Assembly: GCF_004357985.1 (NCBI RefSeq)
Contig: NZ_SMTF01000006.1
Coordinates: 1 to 64,000, forward strand
DNA length: 64,000 nt
Direction of reading: 5' to 3'
Source of the DNA: Luteimonas aestuarii
GTDB lineage: Bacteria; Pseudomonadota; Gammaproteobacteria; Xanthomonadales; Xanthomonadaceae
The translations under genes were made by a program, and so were the position numbers. The notes below the pieces were generated by a model that saw nothing but the letters and a program-made list of their open reading frames with translations, was not told where the DNA came from and made no database searches. Of this stretch, positions 25,362 to 33,987 are shown piece after piece. Numbering within the stretch: position 1 is the stretch's first letter; each line of letters begins with the position of its first letter.

Positions 25362-27461
25362 ATGGTTGCCGTCGTCGTGCTGGTGCTGCTGGCGCTGGCG
25401 GCGACCTTCGTCGTCGAATGGTGGCGCGATGCAAGGGCGCCCGAGCCGGGTGTCGCGGCAACGCCGTTCGAGTGGGCCGCGCGCATCGACCCGCTGGCGG
25501 GCGACGGCCACCGCGGTGCGCGTGACGGCCATGTCTTCGCCGCGCGCTTCGACGAGCCCTGGGGGCTGGTGCGCGCGGCCGACGGCAGCCTGTTCGTCAG
25601 CGATGGCGGCGAGGCCAACCGCATCCGCCGCGTCGCCCCCGATGGAGAAGTGACCACGTTCGCAGGCTCGACGGAAGGCTTCGCCGATGGCAGCGGTGGC
25701 GAGGCGCGCTTCCATACGCCGTCGTCGCTCGCCATCGATCGCGACGGCAATCTCTATGTCGCCGACAGCGGCAACCACGCGATCCGCAAGATCACCCGCA
25801 ACGGTGTGGTGACCACGCTGGCGGGCAACGGGCGCGCCGGCTTCCGCGATGGCGATGCCGCGTCGGCGCAGTTCCACGCGCCGATGGGCGTGGCGGTGGA
25901 CGATGCGGGGCGCGTTTACGTGGCCGACACCTGGAACGACCGCATCCGCGTCATCACGCCGGAGGGCCGGGTACGCACACTGGCCGGCGGCGGGCGACCG
26001 GAGCATGTCGATGGCCCCGGCGTAGTGGCACGCTTCGATACGCCCACCGCACTGGCGCTCGCGCAGGACGGCAGCCTGTGGATCGCCGATACCGGCAACG
26101 GCGCACTGCGCCGCCTCGATGCCGCGGGCGTGGTGCACACCTGGCAGCCGACGCCGGGGCGCGCCGTTTCGCCGGGGCGTGTGATCGCACTGGCCACCAC
26201 GGCCGATGGGCAGCTCTACGCGGGCGAACTGTCGCCCGGCCGCGTACTGCAGCTCACGCCGCAGGGCGATGCGCGCGTGCTCGCCGGCGCGAATGCGCCG
26301 TGGTTCGCACGGCCGTCCGCGCTGTGGCGCGATGGCGATGGCGCACTGCTGGTGGCCGACGCGGCCGGCCATCGCCTGCACCGGCTGGTGCCACGCGACG
26401 ACGGTGCTGGCGCCGGCGAAGGCTCGCTCGCGGACGGCCCCGTCGGCCCGTCGCCGGAGCGCGCGCTGCCCGACACGCGGCGACGCTGGCCGCTGCACCC
26501 GCAGGACGGCTGGCATGAAGTCGTCGGTACGATGGGCGAAGTGCGCGGCAACTTCCGTGGCGAAAGCCGCAGCCACCTGCACAACGGTCTCGACATCCGT
26601 GGCGACGTCGGTGCCACCGTGCTGGCGATCGCCGATGGCAAGGTCACCAGCCCGCTGGCGGCGTGGAGTTTTGGCGGGCAGGCCGAAGGCCTCGGGGTCG
26701 ATGAACTGTCGTACGTGCACATGCGCGTCGGTCGCACGCCGCAGGGTCGCAACCTCGATCCGGCGCGCTTCCTCATCCCGGTCGGCGACAGCGGCCGGCC
26801 GGACCGCGTGCGTGTCGCGCGCGGCACGCGCTTCCGCGCGGGCGATGCGCTGGGCACGATCAACGCGCAGGCGCACGTGCACCTGATCGTCGGCCCCAAC
26901 GGCCACCAGCACAATGCGGTGCGGCTGGGCTTCCGCAACTACGTCGATACCGTGCCGCCGCGCATCGACGGCGTGCACCTGCTCGACGCATACGACCAGC
27001 CCATCGACGCCCGCATCGATGGACGCATCCGCGTGCCGCGCGTCGGCGGCGTGCAGGTGGTGGTGGATGCCTGGGACCAGGTGGACGGCAACCTGCCGCG
27101 TCGTCGGCTGGGCCTGCATCGCGTCGGCTACCAGGTGTTGCGCGCCGACGGCACGCCGGTGCCGGGCTTCGAAACGCCCGCGATGAACCTCGACTTCTCG
27201 CGCATGCCCGCGCACCGCGGCGCGGTGAAGGTCGCCTATGCCGCCAACAGCGGCATCACCGTGCACGGCGCCGCGCGCACGCGCTTCCTGTATGTCGCCA
27301 GCAACATCGTGCGTGCCGACGAGATGGCCGTGGCGCACTGGCAACCCGCGCAGCTGCCGCCGGGCGACTACGTCATCCGCGCCCATGCCGAGGATGCCAG
27401 CGGCAACCGCGCCATCGGCGTGCGCGACCTGCCGGTCAGGCTGGTCGACGCAATGCCATAG
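25362..27461 (+). CDS. NHL-repeat beta-propeller fused to an M23-type (LytM) peptidase-like domain
   Basis: This 699-residue protein starts with one membrane segment (MVAVVVLVLLALAATFVVEW). Five or six NHL repeats follow, for example FDEPWGLVRAADGSLFVSD, PSSLAIDRDGNLYVADSGN, PMGVAVDDAGRVYVADTWN and PTALALAQDGSLWIADTGN, spaced 50-60 residues. An M23-like core around residues 390-510 contains HNGLDIRG (H..D zinc ligands) and AHVHLIVG (HxH). The C-terminal 190 residues form a beta-sandwich-like region. Such M23 domains usually cleave peptidoglycan peptides. A TTG at 25314 overlapping the rlmI stop adds 16 residues rich in Arg before the membrane helix and is a credible alternative start. The protein is probably anchored in the inner membrane and faces the periplasm. 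Confidence 0.75.
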   Translation: MVAVVVLVLLALAATFVVEWWRDARAPEPGVAATPFEWAARIDPLAGDGHRGARDGHVFAARFDEPWGLVRAADGSLFVSDGGEANRIRRVAPDGEVTTFAGSTEGFADGSGGEARFHTPSSLAIDRDGNLYVADSGNHAIRKITRNGVVTTLAGNGRAGFRDGDAASAQFHAPMGVAVDDAGRVYVADTWNDRIRVITPEGRVRTLAGGGRPEHVDGPGVVARFDTPTALALAQDGSLWIADTGNGALRRLDAAGVVHTWQPTPGRAVSPGRVIALATTADGQLYAGELSPGRVLQLTPQGDARVLAGANAPWFARPSALWRDGDGALLVADAAGHRLHRLVPRDDGAGAGEGSLADGPVGPSPERALPDTRRRWPLHPQDGWHEVVGTMGEVRGNFRGESRSHLHNGLDIRGDVGATVLAIADGKVTSPLAAWSFGGQAEGLGVDELSYVHMRVGRTPQGRNLDPARFLIPVGDSGRPDRVRVARGTRFRAGDALGTINAQAHVHLIVGPNGHQHNAVRLGFRNYVDTVPPRIDGVHLLDAYDQPIDARIDGRIRVPRVGGVQVVVDAWDQVDGNLPRRRLGLHRVGYQVLRADGTPVPGFETPAMNLDFSRMPAHRGAVKVAYAANSGITVHGAARTRFLYVASNIVRADEMAVAHWQPAQLPPGDYVIRAHAEDASGNRAIGVRDLPVRLVDAMP

Positions 27462-27531
27462 GCGCTGGCCATGTCCGTGACCCTGCGCCTGCCTTGAACA
27501 CCACCCGCCTCTCCCGGACTGCCGACCTCGC

Positions 27532-29019
27532 TCAGTACCCGTTCTCGCGCAGCGTCAGCCGGACCTGCTCGTGCCGGGCCTGCAGGTCCTGCGATGGCGG
27601 CTTGTCGAGGCGGCTGGCGATGACGATCGCCAGCGTCGCCAGCACGACGCCGGGCACCATTTCGTACAGCGCGCTGCCGGTGTGCCGCCACAGCACCACC
27701 GTGACCGCGCCGACCAGCATGCCGGCCAGCGCGCCGTTGCGCGTCATCCGCTTCCAGAACAGCGACAGCACCACCACCGGCCCGAACGCCGCACCAAAGC
27801 CCGCCCAGGCGTAGGAGACCAGCCCCAGCACACGGCTCTCGGGATCGCGCGCGACCCACATCGCCAGCAGCGCGACCATCAGCACCATGCCGCGGCCGAA
27901 CCACACCAGTTCGCGATGACCCGCCTTGGGCCGCAGGAAACCGCGATAGAAGTCTTCCGTCAATGCGCTGGAGCACACCAGCAGCTGCGCCGACAGCGTG
28001 CTCATGATCGCGGCCAGGATGGCCGACAGCAGCACGCCGGCGATCCACGGATTGAACAGCAGCTCCGACAGCAGGATGAACACGCGCTCGGGATTGGCAT
28101 CGACCGGCCCGGCGGCCGCGGGATTCGCCGCGAACCACGCGATGCCGAAGAAGCCCGTCGCCATCGCGCCGGCCAGGCACAGCACCATCCAGGTCATGCC
28201 GATGCGGCGCGCGCGGGGGATGGTCGCCAGGCTGCCGGCGGCCATGAACCGCGCCAGCAGGTGCGGCTGGCCGAAATAGCCCAGGCCCCACGCCATCGCC
28301 GAGACGATCGCGATCACGCCGCCGGTGCCGATCCACTGCAGCCGCGTCGGGTCCGCCTGTTCCACCAGCGCCATCGCCGGGCCCGGCCCGCCGACGCCGA
28401 TCAGCGCGAACACCGGCACCAGCAGCAGTGCGAAGATCATCAGCGTGGCCTGCACGGTGTCGGTCCAGCTGACCGCGAGGAAGCCGCCGATGAAGGTGTA
28501 GGCGATGGTGGCTGCCGCGCCCCACAGCATCGCCTGGCCGTACGGCAGGCCGAACATGCTTTCGAACAGGCGCGCGCCGGCGACGATGCCCGACGCGCAA
28601 TACACCGCGTAGAACGCCAGGATGACCACCGCCGCGAGGATGCGCAGGATGCGGGTGTCGTCGGCGAAGCGATGCGTGAAGTAGTCCGGCAGGGTCAAGG
28701 CATTGCGCGCCCGCTCGGTGTACACGCGCAGCGGGCCGGCGACGTACTTCCAGTTGCACCACGCGCCGATCACCAGGCCCACCGCGATCCACGCTTCCGA
28801 CGCGCCACCGAGGTACAGCGCACCGGGCAGGCCCATCATCAGCCAGCCACTCATGTCCGACGCGCCCGCCGCCAGTGCGGTGACGTAACTGCCCAGCGAA
28901 CGGCCGCCGAGGATGTAGTCGTCGAAGGTCTGCGTGCGGCGCCAGGCGATGAACCCGATGCCCACCATCAGCAGCAGGTAGGTGGAAAACGTCACGAGCA
29001 GCGGCGTGCTGAGGGTCAT
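27532..29019 (-). CDS. putP: Sodium/proline symporter PutP
   Basis: PutP imports L-proline with Na+. The 495 residues have 13 membrane segments and the sodium:solute symporter motifs RTQTFDDYILGGRSLGSYVT and LAAGASDMSGWLMMGLPGA. They also have GLGYFGQPHLLARFMAAGSL and ILAAIMSTLSAQLLVCSSALTED, all close to E. coli PutP. The start ATG 29019 (MTLSTPLLVTFSTYLLLM) is natural. No proline-catabolic gene (putA) is in the window. It is convergent with the NHL-M23 gene, and its promoter must lie in the 96 bp before the DUF1801 gene. Confidence 0.93.
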   Translation of the reverse strand: MTLSTPLLVTFSTYLLLMVGIGFIAWRRTQTFDDYILGGRSLGSYVTALAAGASDMSGWLMMGLPGALYLGGASEAWIAVGLVIGAWCNWKYVAGPLRVYTERARNALTLPDYFTHRFADDTRILRILAAVVILAFYAVYCASGIVAGARLFESMFGLPYGQAMLWGAAATIAYTFIGGFLAVSWTDTVQATLMIFALLLVPVFALIGVGGPGPAMALVEQADPTRLQWIGTGGVIAIVSAMAWGLGYFGQPHLLARFMAAGSLATIPRARRIGMTWMVLCLAGAMATGFFGIAWFAANPAAAGPVDANPERVFILLSELLFNPWIAGVLLSAILAAIMSTLSAQLLVCSSALTEDFYRGFLRPKAGHRELVWFGRGMVLMVALLAMWVARDPESRVLGLVSYAWAGFGAAFGPVVVLSLFWKRMTRNGALAGMLVGAVTVVLWRHTGSALYEMVPGVVLATLAIVIASRLDKPPSQDLQARHEQVRLTLRENGY

Positions 29020-29115
29020 GCGGGCGGCACCGTCGAAAGCCTGGTTGGCGCAGAGTGTGACCGAACGCGGTGCAGCAATGCCACGGCTATGGGCATCGAG
29101 TGGCGGACCGCCGGC

Positions 29116-29538
29116 TCACACGCATCCAATCCATTGCCGCAGGATCGCCCGAAGCGTGGGGATGCGCGCATCCACTGCCTTGGCATCGGCGAATACCACC
29201 TGCGCGCGGTCGTTGCCCAGCCAGGTCAGCAGGCGCTGCGGATCTTCGATGTCGAGGCCGCCGGCCGGGAGGTCGCGTGCCTTCGCGCCGAGGTGCAGGA
29301 TCAGCATCAGCCCGGCCTTGCCGCGCAGGTTGAAGGTGGCGAAATACTCGTCGGTGCGGAAGCTGGGCGCATTCCACTTGATGCCTTCGGCGATGGCGGG
29401 ATCGACGGCCAGGATCGCCTCGCGCAGCACTTGCAATTGCGGTTTGCGTGGATCGTCCAGCGACGCCATGAACGCATCGACGGCGGCCGACGTATCGGCG
29501 CGGGTGGCGTGGCGCGCGGTGCCGTGCCTCGTCGCCAT
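29116..29538 (-). CDS. DUF1801 (YdhG/YobT) domain protein
   Basis: This 140-residue cytoplasmic protein is of the DUF1801 family: VDAFMASLDDPRKPQLQVLR, IAEGIKWNAPSFR and a KAVDARIPTLRAILRQWI-like tail. The conserved IKWNAPSF motif is the family hallmark. Its function is unknown. It is the last of three genes on the minus strand: the YciI-family gene ends 12 bp upstream and an aminoglycoside acetyltransferase-like gene precedes that. I regard it as co-transcribed with them. Length and start (ATG 29538) are ordinary. Confidence 0.85.
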   Translation of the reverse strand: MATRHGTARHATRADTSAAVDAFMASLDDPRKPQLQVLREAILAVDPAIAEGIKWNAPSFRTDEYFATFNLRGKAGLMLILHLGAKARDLPAGGLDIEDPQRLLTWLGNDRAQVVFADAKAVDARIPTLRAILRQWIGCV

Positions 29539-29550
29539 CGCAGTGCGCGC

Positions 29551-29940
29551 TCAGTCCGGCGTTTCGTTGGTGCGCACGTAGGCGCTGGCACGTTCCGGTT
29601 CCACCGGGCGCAATTCGTAGAACAGGCCGTGCCGGAGTGTCGGGCTGTCGGCGAGGCGCCGCGCGGCCTCTTCCAGCGAGCGCGCCACCACGAACCAGTA
29701 CCCGCCGACCAGTTCCTTGGTCTCGCCGTACGGGCCGTCGATCGCCACGCCCTTGCGCGAGACCGTCGCGCCTTCGCGCGCCAGCCGTTCGCCGGTCTTC
29801 ATCCGCCCGGCGGCGATATGCGCTTCCAGCCACGGGTAGAACGCGTCGATCGCGCGCTGGATGTCCTCCGGCGAGGCGTCCTTGTCCCACTGCCCGCGCG
29901 ACAGCACCAGGTAGTCGTGGGGATCGTCGTTCCCGTTCAT
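29551..29940 (-). CDS. YciI/DGPF-domain protein
   Basis: This 129-residue protein is of the YCII-related (DGPF) family, small alpha-beta barrels with a conserved [16 protein letters not shown] segment. The family motif appears as [20 protein letters not shown], with the Asp of DGP as the usual conserved residue. The function is uncertain; some relatives are linked to sigma-factor or catabolic operons. Its ATG at 29940 overlaps the stop of the acetyltransferase gene by 4 bp (ATGA), indicating translational coupling. Confidence 0.87.
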   Translation of the reverse strand: MNGNDDPHDYLVLSRGQWDKDASPEDIQRAIDAFYPWLEAHIAAGRMKTGERLAREGATVSRKGVAIDGPYGETKELVGGYWFVVARSLEEAARRLADSPTLRHGLFYELRPVEPERASAYVRTNETPD

Positions 29941-30416
29941 CGCCCGGGCGCCTTTGCAGGTGGAATGTCGAAATGCAGCACGTCCTCGCGCGCGCCGAGT
30001 CTGGTGTACAGCGCGATGGCCGCGTCGTCGCCATGGTCGGCCTGCACGTAGACCACCCAGGCATCGCGCGCGGCCGCTTCGCGCTGCAGCGCGGCGATCA
30101 GCGCGGTGGCGATGCCGCGCCGCCGGTGCGCCGCCTCCACCGCCAGGTCATAAATATAGATTTCGTTGCGCGCCTGCTCGAACTTCGGCAGCACGTAGGC
30201 CGCCAGCCCGCCGACCACCGCATCGCCTTCCAGCGCGGCAATGGCGATGAACGATTCGCCGCGCAGCAGGCGCGCGAGGTACAGCGTGCCCGGGGGCGCC
30301 GAAGCGTAGCTGCCGGGATCGTCGAACACGCGGCCGAACAGCGCGTTCATGTCGGCCATCAGCGCCGCGTCGCCGGCGCCGAGGATGCGGATGTCGGGGG
30401 CTTGTGCCAGCGCCAT
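29937..30416 (-). CDS. AAC(3)-I-family aminoglycoside 3-N-acetyltransferase-like protein
   Basis: This 159-residue GNAT-fold enzyme would transfer acetyl from acetyl-CoA to position 3 of gentamicin-type aminoglycosides. The stretch from about residue 67 ([19 protein letters not shown]) through [20 protein letters not shown] to [19 protein letters not shown] is strikingly like the AAC(3)-I enzymes. They share the [23 protein letters not shown](Q/R)GIATALI and VIYVQADYGDD-like motifs. RRRGIA is the acetyl-CoA-binding loop. The gene is chromosomal, with no integron or IS evidence. ATG 30416 fits. It heads an apparent three-gene operon with YciI and DUF1801 proteins. Whether it confers resistance is not shown. 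Confidence 0.85.
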   Translation of the reverse strand: MALAQAPDIRILGAGDAALMADMNALFGRVFDDPGSYASAPPGTLYLARLLRGESFIAIAALEGDAVVGGLAAYVLPKFEQARNEIYIYDLAVEAAHRRRGIATALIAALQREAAARDAWVVYVQADHGDDAAIALYTRLGAREDVLHFDIPPAKAPGR

Positions 30417-30505
30417 GGGGTGCCTGCGGGGGTCGCGGCCATCGCGCCGCGTGCGCAGGCTAGCGCATCGCGGGCCGATGGCATGTGCCGGACGGCAGGG
30501 CGCCA

Positions 30506-31627
30506 TCAGCGCGGCGCGTCGCCGTCCACCGCCAGCGGACGCACGTATTCCAGCAGGCTGACCAGCAGCTTGCCCGGCTCCTCCCACGGTGCCATGTGCG
30601 CGGAACGCTCGAACCACACGCCGCGCTTGTACGGTGCCTGCACGCGGTCCAGCCACTCGGCGGTCGGTCCGGACGGCGTGGTGTAGTCGTGGCGGCCCAT
30701 GAACATCAGCACCGGGATCGGGAATTCACGCACCGGCTTGAAGTCCACCTGCACGTATTCGTCCAGCAGACGGCCGAGCGTGAACAGGCTGCCTTCGTTG
30801 AGTGCGGCGCGGTCCTGTGCGTCGTAGTCGGGTGACAGCCGCGCCGCGCCGAAGAACCACAGGTTGGTCTCGTCGCGGAACGCGGCCATGCCGCCGTAGT
30901 GCTGCGGCCACTTGCGCGCAGCGACGATGCGCTCGCGGGTGATCGGCGCGTCGCCGGGGTAAGGCAGGATCGCCTCGATCTCGCGCACGGCCGCGTCGTT
31001 GCCGCGCCGCTTCGCCTCGGCCAATCCGTATTCGATGCTGATGCGCTCGTTGTCGCGCACGTTGATCGCCTGGCCAATGCCGACGTAGGCGTGGAACAGG
31101 TCCGGGCGCGCCAGTGCCGCGTGCATCGCCGGGATCGTGCCCCAGCTGTGCGCCATCAGCACCAGCTTGTCTTGGCCGAGTTTCGCGCGGACGTGCTCGG
31201 CGATGGCGACCAGGTCGTCGACGTAGGTCTGGATGCGGATCGTCCCGGCGACCGCATCGGAGTGGTCCTCGCGGAACGTCTTGCCCGCGCCGCGCTGGTC
31301 GTAGTTGACCATCGTGAAGTACTCCTCCAGCGGCCGCTGGAACTGCCACAGGCTCGGGATCGTCGGCGTCGCAGGCCCACCGTGCACGAACAGCACCACG
31401 GGATTGGCGCGGTCCTGCCCGCGGATGCTGATCCACTGGTCGATGCCGCCGATGCGCGCGGTGTAGGTCTCCTGCACGCCTTCGGGGTTGGGGATGCGCA
31501 TCAGGTCCTCGACCACGGCGCGGGCGCGGGCCAGGTCGTCGACGGGCGACGGTGCCTGCGCGCGGGCGGCGGGCGTGGCGAACGCGGGCGACAGGAGGGC
31601 GGCGGCAAGCAGCAGAAGCTTCTTCAT
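30506..31627 (-). CDS. Exported proline-iminopeptidase-like alpha/beta-hydrolase
   Basis: This 373-residue hydrolase has a signal peptide ([23 protein letters not shown]). The alpha/beta-hydrolase core has the oxyanion motif [17 protein letters not shown] and the strand [16 protein letters not shown] of prolyl aminopeptidases. The nucleophile is in [16 protein letters not shown] (GxSxG as AHSWGT). The late loops [16 protein letters not shown] and [13 protein letters not shown] carry the Asp and His. HGGP is the marker of the S33 prolyl-aminopeptidase group. The substrate is uncertain. ATG 31627 begins the signal. It is divergent from rmuC and transcribed alone. Confidence 0.85.
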   Translation of the reverse strand: MKKLLLLAAALLSPAFATPAARAQAPSPVDDLARARAVVEDLMRIPNPEGVQETYTARIGGIDQWISIRGQDRANPVVLFVHGGPATPTIPSLWQFQRPLEEYFTMVNYDQRGAGKTFREDHSDAVAGTIRIQTYVDDLVAIAEHVRAKLGQDKLVLMAHSWGTIPAMHAALARPDLFHAYVGIGQAINVRDNERISIEYGLAEAKRRGNDAAVREIEAILPYPGDAPITRERIVAARKWPQHYGGMAAFRDETNLWFFGAARLSPDYDAQDRAALNEGSLFTLGRLLDEYVQVDFKPVREFPIPVLMFMGRHDYTTPSGPTAEWLDRVQAPYKRGVWFERSAHMAPWEEPGKLLVSLLEYVRPLAVDGDAPR

Positions 31628-31747
31628 GGAAGGGTCGGTAGCGGTGGCATGGAGGGGGAAGCCTAGCGCGCGGCCGGTCGGTGTCGCGTCTGCCATCGGT
31701 CCTGCCGCGGCGCAGCCGGTGAGACGCCGCGGGCTACACTGGCCGGC

Positions 31748-33118
31748 ATGACGAACGACCTGCTTCCGATCCTCGCCGTGGTGCTGTCCGGCCTGGCCGT
31801 GGTGCTGCTGGCGGCGCTGCTGCTGCGCCGCCCCGACGCGCGGCTGGAGCAGGCGCTGCGCGAGGAACAACGCGATGGGCGCGGCGAATTGCGGCAGCAG
31901 CTCGACAGCCTGTCCGGCGCGCAGGCGCAGCGCATCGACGCCTTCGGCGCCCAGTTGCAGGCGGTGGCGACGCGGCAGGACCAGCGCCTGGACGAGTTCA
32001 CCCGGGCCACCGACCAGCGCCTCGACCTGCTGCGCGAGACCTTGGGCGAGGACGCGCGCAAGGCGCGCACGGAGGCCGCCGAGGGGCAGCAGCGCTTCGA
32101 AGCCGCGCTCGGCCAGCGGTTGGCCGAGCTGACCCAGCGCAACGAGCAGCGCATCGGCGAGATGCGCGCCACGCTGGAACAGCAGCTGCAGAAGTTGCAG
32201 GCCGACAACGCGCAGAAACTCGAACAGATGCGTGCGACGGTGGACGAGAAGCTGCAGAGCACGCTGGAAACGCGGTTGGGCCAGTCGTTCAAGCTGGTGT
32301 CGGAACGACTGGAACAGGTGCAGCGCGGGCTGGGCGAGATGCAGCAGCTGGCGACCGGTGTGGGCGACCTCAAGCGCGTGCTGACCAACGTCAAGACCCG
32401 CGGCATCTTCGGCGAAGTGCAGCTGGGCGCGCTGCTGGACCAAGTGCTGACCATTGAACAGTACGCGAGCAACGTCGCCACCGTGCCTGGTAGCGGTGAC
32501 CGCGTGGAGTTCGCGGTGCGCCTGCCCGGCAGCGACGAGACGCCGATCCTGCTGCCGATCGACGCCAAGTTCCCGCGCGACGACTACGAACGCCTGCTCG
32601 ACGCACAGGAGCGCGCCGATGCCGATGCAGTTGCGGCATCCGCTGCCGCGCTGGAACGACAGGTGAAGGTGGAGGCCAAACGCATCCGCGACAAGTACCT
32701 CGCGCCGCCACACACCACCGATTTCGCATTGCTGTTCCTGCCCACGGAAGGCCTGTATGCCGAAGTCCTGCGCAGGCCTGGCCTGTTCGAAGGCCTGCAG
32801 CGCGAGTTCCGGATAACGCTGGTCGGACCGACCACGTTGCTGGCCTTGCTCAACAGTCTGCAAATGGGCTTCCGCACGCTGGCGATCGAGAAGCGCTCCA
32901 GCGAAGTCTGGCAGTTGCTGGGTGGGGTGAAGGCGGAGTTCGGCAAATTCGCCGGCGTGCTGGAGAGGGCCACCACCCAACTCGACACCGTGCAGAACAG
33001 CATCAAGGCTGCCGGCGTGCGCACGCGCGCGATCGAACGCCAGCTCAAGGGCGTGGAATCGCTGCCGGGAAGCGAAGCCGTACAGTCATTGAGTGGCGAG
33101 GGCCTGCTCGACGAGTGA
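31748..33118 (+). CDS. rmuC: DNA recombination protein RmuC
   Basis: RmuC limits recombination at inverted repeats and is predicted to be a membrane-anchored nuclease or coiled-coil protein. The 456 residues open with one membrane helix (about 4-26). A long coiled coil (about 30-200) rich in Q and E follows, then the conserved RmuC core with VKTRGIFGEVQLGALLDQVL, VEFAVRLPGSDE and LPIDAKFPRDDYERLL. Next come KRIRDKYLAPPHTTDFALLF and FLPTEGLYAEVLRRPGL. The length is normal. A TACACT hexamer (31735-31740) lies 7 bp before ATG 31748, consistent with a leaderless transcript. Confidence 0.95.
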   Translation: MTNDLLPILAVVLSGLAVVLLAALLLRRPDARLEQALREEQRDGRGELRQQLDSLSGAQAQRIDAFGAQLQAVATRQDQRLDEFTRATDQRLDLLRETLGEDARKARTEAAEGQQRFEAALGQRLAELTQRNEQRIGEMRATLEQQLQKLQADNAQKLEQMRATVDEKLQSTLETRLGQSFKLVSERLEQVQRGLGEMQQLATGVGDLKRVLTNVKTRGIFGEVQLGALLDQVLTIEQYASNVATVPGSGDRVEFAVRLPGSDETPILLPIDAKFPRDDYERLLDAQERADADAVAASAAALERQVKVEAKRIRDKYLAPPHTTDFALLFLPTEGLYAEVLRRPGLFEGLQREFRITLVGPTTLLALLNSLQMGFRTLAIEKRSSEVWQLLGGVKAEFGKFAGVLERATTQLDTVQNSIKAAGVRTRAIERQLKGVESLPGSEAVQSLSGEGLLDE

Positions 33119-33154
33119 TACTCCGCGCACGTCCCTCTGGAAGAGGTGGATGCG

Positions 33155-33889
33155 ATGCAGCGGATGATCTGGGGATTGGCAGGCATGGCGGCGCTTGCAG
33201 CCGCCTTCCTGTTGGGGCGCTACACCGCCCCCATGCAGGCTGATGGGGGGATTGCCGCTTCGGCGGTGGACAGCGCCGAAGCGGCATCGCAGGCACGTAC
33301 CGGTCCGGCTGCAGCCCTTGCGCCCGCGGACGGGCGTGCGATTCCGACGCAGGACGCCGATGCAGCGGCGGCGCGATCCATGCCTTCTTCGTCCATGAAC
33401 GCCGGTGGGACGACCCGCCCGGCGACGACGGACGCGGACAGGCGCAATCCGGTGTCGATGGGGCCACAACCGCTGGCGCAGGAGGATCTGCCGAAGCTTG
33501 CGCAGGCGATCGACAGGCTGAGGGGCGAGGGCGGCGCATGGCAAGACCTGCTCGACCTGTCAGAGGCGGAGGAACCGGACGCGGAGGCACGCCGGCTCGA
33601 ACGGCAGATCGAGCAGTCGATTCTCCGACACGGCGGCCTGTACACGAAGCTGCGGCTGGCACCGCCGTATTGCACCCGGTCGGTCTGCCTGCTGCGCGCG
33701 GTGGGCGCCGGCGGCATGCGCGCCCAGTCGGACTGGCAACAGCTGGTGCTGACGATGCTCAACGAGCCCTGGTTCCGCCAATCATTCGATGACATGCGGA
33801 CGTCGGTCAGCAGCAGCGGAGATGACGTCCTCTACGTCACGCTCTTCGTGCGCTGCGCGCCGGGGGCGTGCCGCCTCGCCGATCGCTGA
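33155..33889 (+). CDS. Membrane-anchored protein of unknown function
   Basis: I do not recognise it. A single N-terminal hydrophobic segment (about 4-25) is followed by an Ala/Thr/Pro-rich linker (about 30-100). A small C-terminal domain follows with Cys residues (LAPPYCTRSVCLLRAV and FVRCAPGACRLADR) that could form disulfides in the periplasm. GGAAGAGG (33138-33146) is a good Shine-Dalgarno with 8-nt spacing to the ATG at 33155, which is why I prefer it over the GTG at 33146. It lies 36 bp after rmuC and may share its transcript. Confidence 0.6.
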   Translation: MQRMIWGLAGMAALAAAFLLGRYTAPMQADGGIAASAVDSAEAASQARTGPAAALAPADGRAIPTQDADAAAARSMPSSSMNAGGTTRPATTDADRRNPVSMGPQPLAQEDLPKLAQAIDRLRGEGGAWQDLLDLSEAEEPDAEARRLERQIEQSILRHGGLYTKLRLAPPYCTRSVCLLRAVGAGGMRAQSDWQQLVLTMLNEPWFRQSFDDMRTSVSSSGDDVLYVTLFVRCAPGACRLADR

Positions 33890-33987
33890 CGGGAGCGCAC
33901 CGGGAACACAGGCAGCACATGCGCTGGAGACGCAAGCGCGCAGGAACGGCGCAGCGATCACCGATCAGGGCGCTGCCGCGCCCGGGT

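Noticed and set aside
25281-27386. 701-codon open frame antisense to the NHL-M23 gene
   Set aside because: No recognisable domain, and the plus strand has regular NHL repeats and a membrane helix.
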